From Massilia sp. ST3 (GTDB lineage Bacteria; Pseudomonadota; Gammaproteobacteria; Burkholderiales; Burkholderiaceae_D), in contig NZ_JAGPWC010000016.1 in assembly GCF_018119405.1 (NCBI RefSeq), forward strand, positions 1 through 64,000: a stretch of DNA of 64,000 nt, written 5' to 3'. Below are positions 62,145 through 64,000 of the stretch, one piece after another. The position numbers and the translations under genes are program-made. The number at the start of each line of letters is the position of its first letter. The first letter of the stretch is position 1. The notes under the pieces were generated by a model. The model saw nothing but the letters and a program-made list of their open reading frames with translations. It did no database searches and was not told the origin of the DNA.

Positions 62145-63316
62145 TGGCTGTTTCCTTTCGTGGTTGCGCTCATGAACACTGGGTGGGCGCTGGCCCGGCT
62201 GGCTTCTTCGGCCAGCAGTTTTTCCTCCGGGGTGGCGGAAAAACGGTCCCATCTGGCCAGCTGCGGCGCCGCGAAGCGATGCCACCAGAACGGCACCAGG
62301 GCGACGACGATCGTGCTGATGTAGCCGTAGGTGAGCTGCAGTGGCGTGTCGACCGCTTCCAGCTCCCAGTACTTCTTGTGGGCGTTGGCGTGGTGGTCGG
62401 CATGGCGCGACAGGTTCAGGAGTGCGTTGGAGGACATGCGCGTGTCGCAGTCCCAGCTGTGGCGCGGTTCGACCCGGGTGCCCGGGACGCGCACCACGCC
62501 GTAGTGCTCGATGTAGTTGACGGTCTCGAACAGGAACTTGGCCAGCACGATCACGAAGGTGTAGACCGCCACCCCGGTGAGCCCCGCCGCCAGGTACCAC
62601 AGGCCGTACAGCACGGCCGTCATGGCCAGGCCGGTGAGCACGCGGTTATGCGCCGAGAACAGGGCCTTGCCGCGGTTGCGCAGGCGCTGGCCTTCGATTT
62701 CCCAGGATTCGCCGTACTGGCCGATGGTCGAGCGCAGGAAGAAGCTGTAGACCGATTCGCCGCGGCGCGCGGTGGCGGCGTCGAACACGGTGCCGACGTT
62801 GCGGTGGTGGGCGTACACGTGCGAGATCGAGAACTGGGCGTCGCCCACCATCGCCAGCAGCCAGCGGCCGGTGAACATCGCCAGCCTGTCGGTGGTGCGG
62901 TGCACCAGCTCGTGGGCGTACAGGTGGTTCGAGGACAGCACGTAGCCGACCGCGAAGGTGCTCGCCAGCAGGCCGCGCAGGCCGGCCGCTTCCTTGATCG
63001 CCAGCAGGTCCACCGGATACATGCCGGCCACCCAGGCGGACAGGCCGAGCAGGTCGCCCGGCGACGCGATCCACACCAGGCTGAACATGTAGAGCGAGAC
63101 GAAGGGCACGTACAGGTAGACCATCGCGTCGAGGATCCAGTGCTGCGAGTACTCGGGCACGCTGCGGTCGGGCGGGGTCAGGATGTCGCCCACCGCGTTG
63201 AGCAGGGTGATCACCACGGGGATGAAGAACGCCCACTGCGGCGCCAGGAACACCGTCAGCGCCGCCGCCGGAACGATCCAGCAGGTGAGGTAGGAATGCT
63301 TGAAATATTTATACAT
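62126..63316 (-). CDS. AlkB-family membrane alkane/fatty-acyl monooxygenase
   Basis: A 396-residue integral membrane di-iron enzyme. The His motifs of the AlkB subgroup are complete: HELVH at 135-139, HVYAHH at 166-171, NYIEHYG at 267-273 (the AlkB-specific signature that separates it from fatty-acid desaturases) and HADHH at 305-309. Four to six membrane helices flank them. Classical members oxidise terminal methyl groups of alkanes using rubredoxin; no rubredoxin is in view, and the neighbouring reductase-like protein may supply electrons. ATG 63316 is used, 35 bases after the reductase gene. The stop overlaps the MMPL gene. Confidence 0.92.
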   Translation of the reverse strand: MYKYFKHSYLTCWIVPAAALTVFLAPQWAFFIPVVITLLNAVGDILTPPDRSVPEYSQHWILDAMVYLYVPFVSLYMFSLVWIASPGDLLGLSAWVAGMYPVDLLAIKEAAGLRGLLASTFAVGYVLSSNHLYAHELVHRTTDRLAMFTGRWLLAMVGDAQFSISHVYAHHRNVGTVFDAATARRGESVYSFFLRSTIGQYGESWEIEGQRLRNRGKALFSAHNRVLTGLAMTAVLYGLWYLAAGLTGVAVYTFVIVLAKFLFETVNYIEHYGVVRVPGTRVEPRHSWDCDTRMSSNALLNLSRHADHHANAHKKYWELEAVDTPLQLTYGYISTIVVALVPFWWHRFAAPQLARWDRFSATPEEKLLAEEASRASAHPVFMSATTKGNSQCSQNI

Positions 63317-63351
63317 GGTCCATGTCCGTATCCTTGGGAGGCAGGCCGCCG

Positions 63352-64000
63352 TCAGGCGGCGCGCTGCTGTTCGTACTTGTCGAAGGCCATCTGGCCGGCC
63401 TGCATGCCGACCCCCTTCAGGGCGTCGATCGCGGTGTCCACCAGCGGGGTCGGACCGCACAGCAGCACGCGCCAGGCCTCGTCCGGCTGGGAGAAGCGCG
63501 GGTCGCCCTGGGCCGCCTGGCGCAGGATCTGCGGCAGGTGCTCGGCGACGTAGCCGCGCCGGCCCTGCCAGCCGCTGTCGCCTGGCTCGCGGTCGAGCAC
63601 GACGTCGATCTGGAGCGGGACCCGGGCGCTGTCGGCCACGCGGCGCAGTTCGTCCAGGCCGTACATCTCGCCGCGGTCGCGCGCGCCGATCACCAGCAGC
63701 ACCGGGGCGGGCTGGCCGCCATGCGGACCGCCGCCATCCATGCTGCGCGCATGGCCGGCGATGATGCCGCCGATGGCGCCCAGGCCGCTGCCGCCAGCGA
63801 TGCACAGCAGCGGGGCCGGCTTGTCCTTGGACGATGTTTCGCCGATGCCGAACTCGCCAAACGGCGCCTCGACCAGCACGTCCTTGCCGAGGTTGGCCGT
63901 GTCGGTCATCCAGGACGAGACCGCGCCGTCGGGGTAATGGGTGATGTCGAAGGAGATCAGCTGCTCGTTGTCGCCGGACGCGACCATCGAGTAGCAGCGC
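63352..64000 (-). CDS. FAD/NAD(P)-binding ferredoxin-reductase-like protein (partial; start off the right edge)
   Basis: The C-terminal ~216 residues are present. The edge begins with RCYSMVASG, the flavin-binding RxYS motif. FGEFGIGE is followed by the NAD(P) site LCIAGGSGLGAIGGIIAGH, then VLLVIGARDRGEMYGLDELRRVAD and the CGPTPLVDTAID motif near the end. This is the FNR two-domain pattern as in reductases of mono- and dioxygenases. Whether an N-terminal 2Fe-2S domain is present cannot be seen. It is the first visible gene of the operon and the logical electron donor for the AlkB-like enzyme. Confidence 0.9.
   Translation of the reverse strand, partial: RCYSMVASGDNEQLISFDITHYPDGAVSSWMTDTANLGKDVLVEAPFGEFGIGETSSKDKPAPLLCIAGGSGLGAIGGIIAGHARSMDGGGPHGGQPAPVLLVIGARDRGEMYGLDELRRVADSARVPLQIDVVLDREPGDSGWQGRRGYVAEHLPQILRQAAQGDPRFSQPDEAWRVLLCGPTPLVDTAIDALKGVGMQAGQMAFDKYEQQRAA

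Noticed and set aside
1-64000. CRISPR array, prophage structural genes or insertion sequence
   Set aside because: No regularly spaced repeats, capsid/tail genes or transposase were seen; the palindromic repeats at 46.45-46.82 kb have no regular spacers.

Overview
The window is high-GC chromosomal DNA of a betaproteobacterium, most likely Oxalobacteraceae (Massilia-like). The indications are a PEP-CTERM protein, several HAMP/MCP receptors, a TonB-dependent receptor next to a tryptophan-halogenase-like gene, an orphan Blc lipocalin, and short AAACGCC(A/C)ACC hairpin terminators. No genome comparison could be run, so the taxon is an inference.

Layout. (1) 1-3166: visibly AT-richer DNA with a GIY-YIG-type nuclease gene, an Mrr-type restriction enzyme and an unidentified partial gene. 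It ends at 3117-3166 in a 50-base copy of the 3' half of tRNA-Phe, so it looks like the right end of a tRNA-Phe-integrated island carrying restriction functions. An array of three CATG-centred palindromes lies between the two divergent nuclease genes. (2) 3.2-16.7 kb: mostly single-gene housekeeping and accessory functions (DUF1059, two-lobed periplasmic binding protein, YjdM, TPR protein, lipocalin, tandem CAP protein, UV-damage endonuclease, chemoreceptor, acyl-CoA thioesterase, intact tRNA-Phe, DJ-1/PfpI protein). (3) 16.7-33.8 kb, minus strand: a mannoside-utilisation locus. A TonB receptor, a flavin halogenase homologue and a GH2 beta-mannosidase form one group. A LacI regulator, an AGE-family isomerase/epimerase, a PfkB sugar kinase, a GH92 alpha-mannosidase, an FucP-type sugar MFS transporter and a GH31 glycosidase form a second. 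The GH31 gene carries a one-base frameshift. The implied route is outer-membrane uptake, trimming of alpha- and beta-mannosides, import of the monosaccharide, isomerisation to fructose and phosphorylation. (4) 34.2-46.2 kb: a CHASE/PAS/GGDEF protein, an amidohydrolase, M28 and M13 peptidases, a PEP-CTERM protein, an orphan branched-chain-amino-acid-type binding protein, a TUDOR-like small protein and a methyltransferase. (5) 46.45-46.82 kb: a nested palindromic repeat mosaic.

(6) 46.8-54.9 kb, minus strand: a compact chemosensory operon, in transcription order MCP, CheY, STAS, CheA, MCP, CheW, CheR, CheB. Its CheA contains a tandem motif resembling the c-di-GMP-binding MshEN module, and a GGDEF protein lies just upstream. 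(7) 56.9-64.0 kb, minus strand: an operon entering from the right edge with an FAD/NAD ferredoxin-reductase-like protein, an AlkB-family membrane monooxygenase, an MMPL/RND lipid-type exporter fused to a LolA-like domain, an outer-membrane beta-barrel and an unidentified protein. This set looks like a lipid or hydrocarbon modification and export system and is the best candidate here for an undescribed pathway.

No CRISPR array, rRNA, transposase, integrase or origin was seen in the window.
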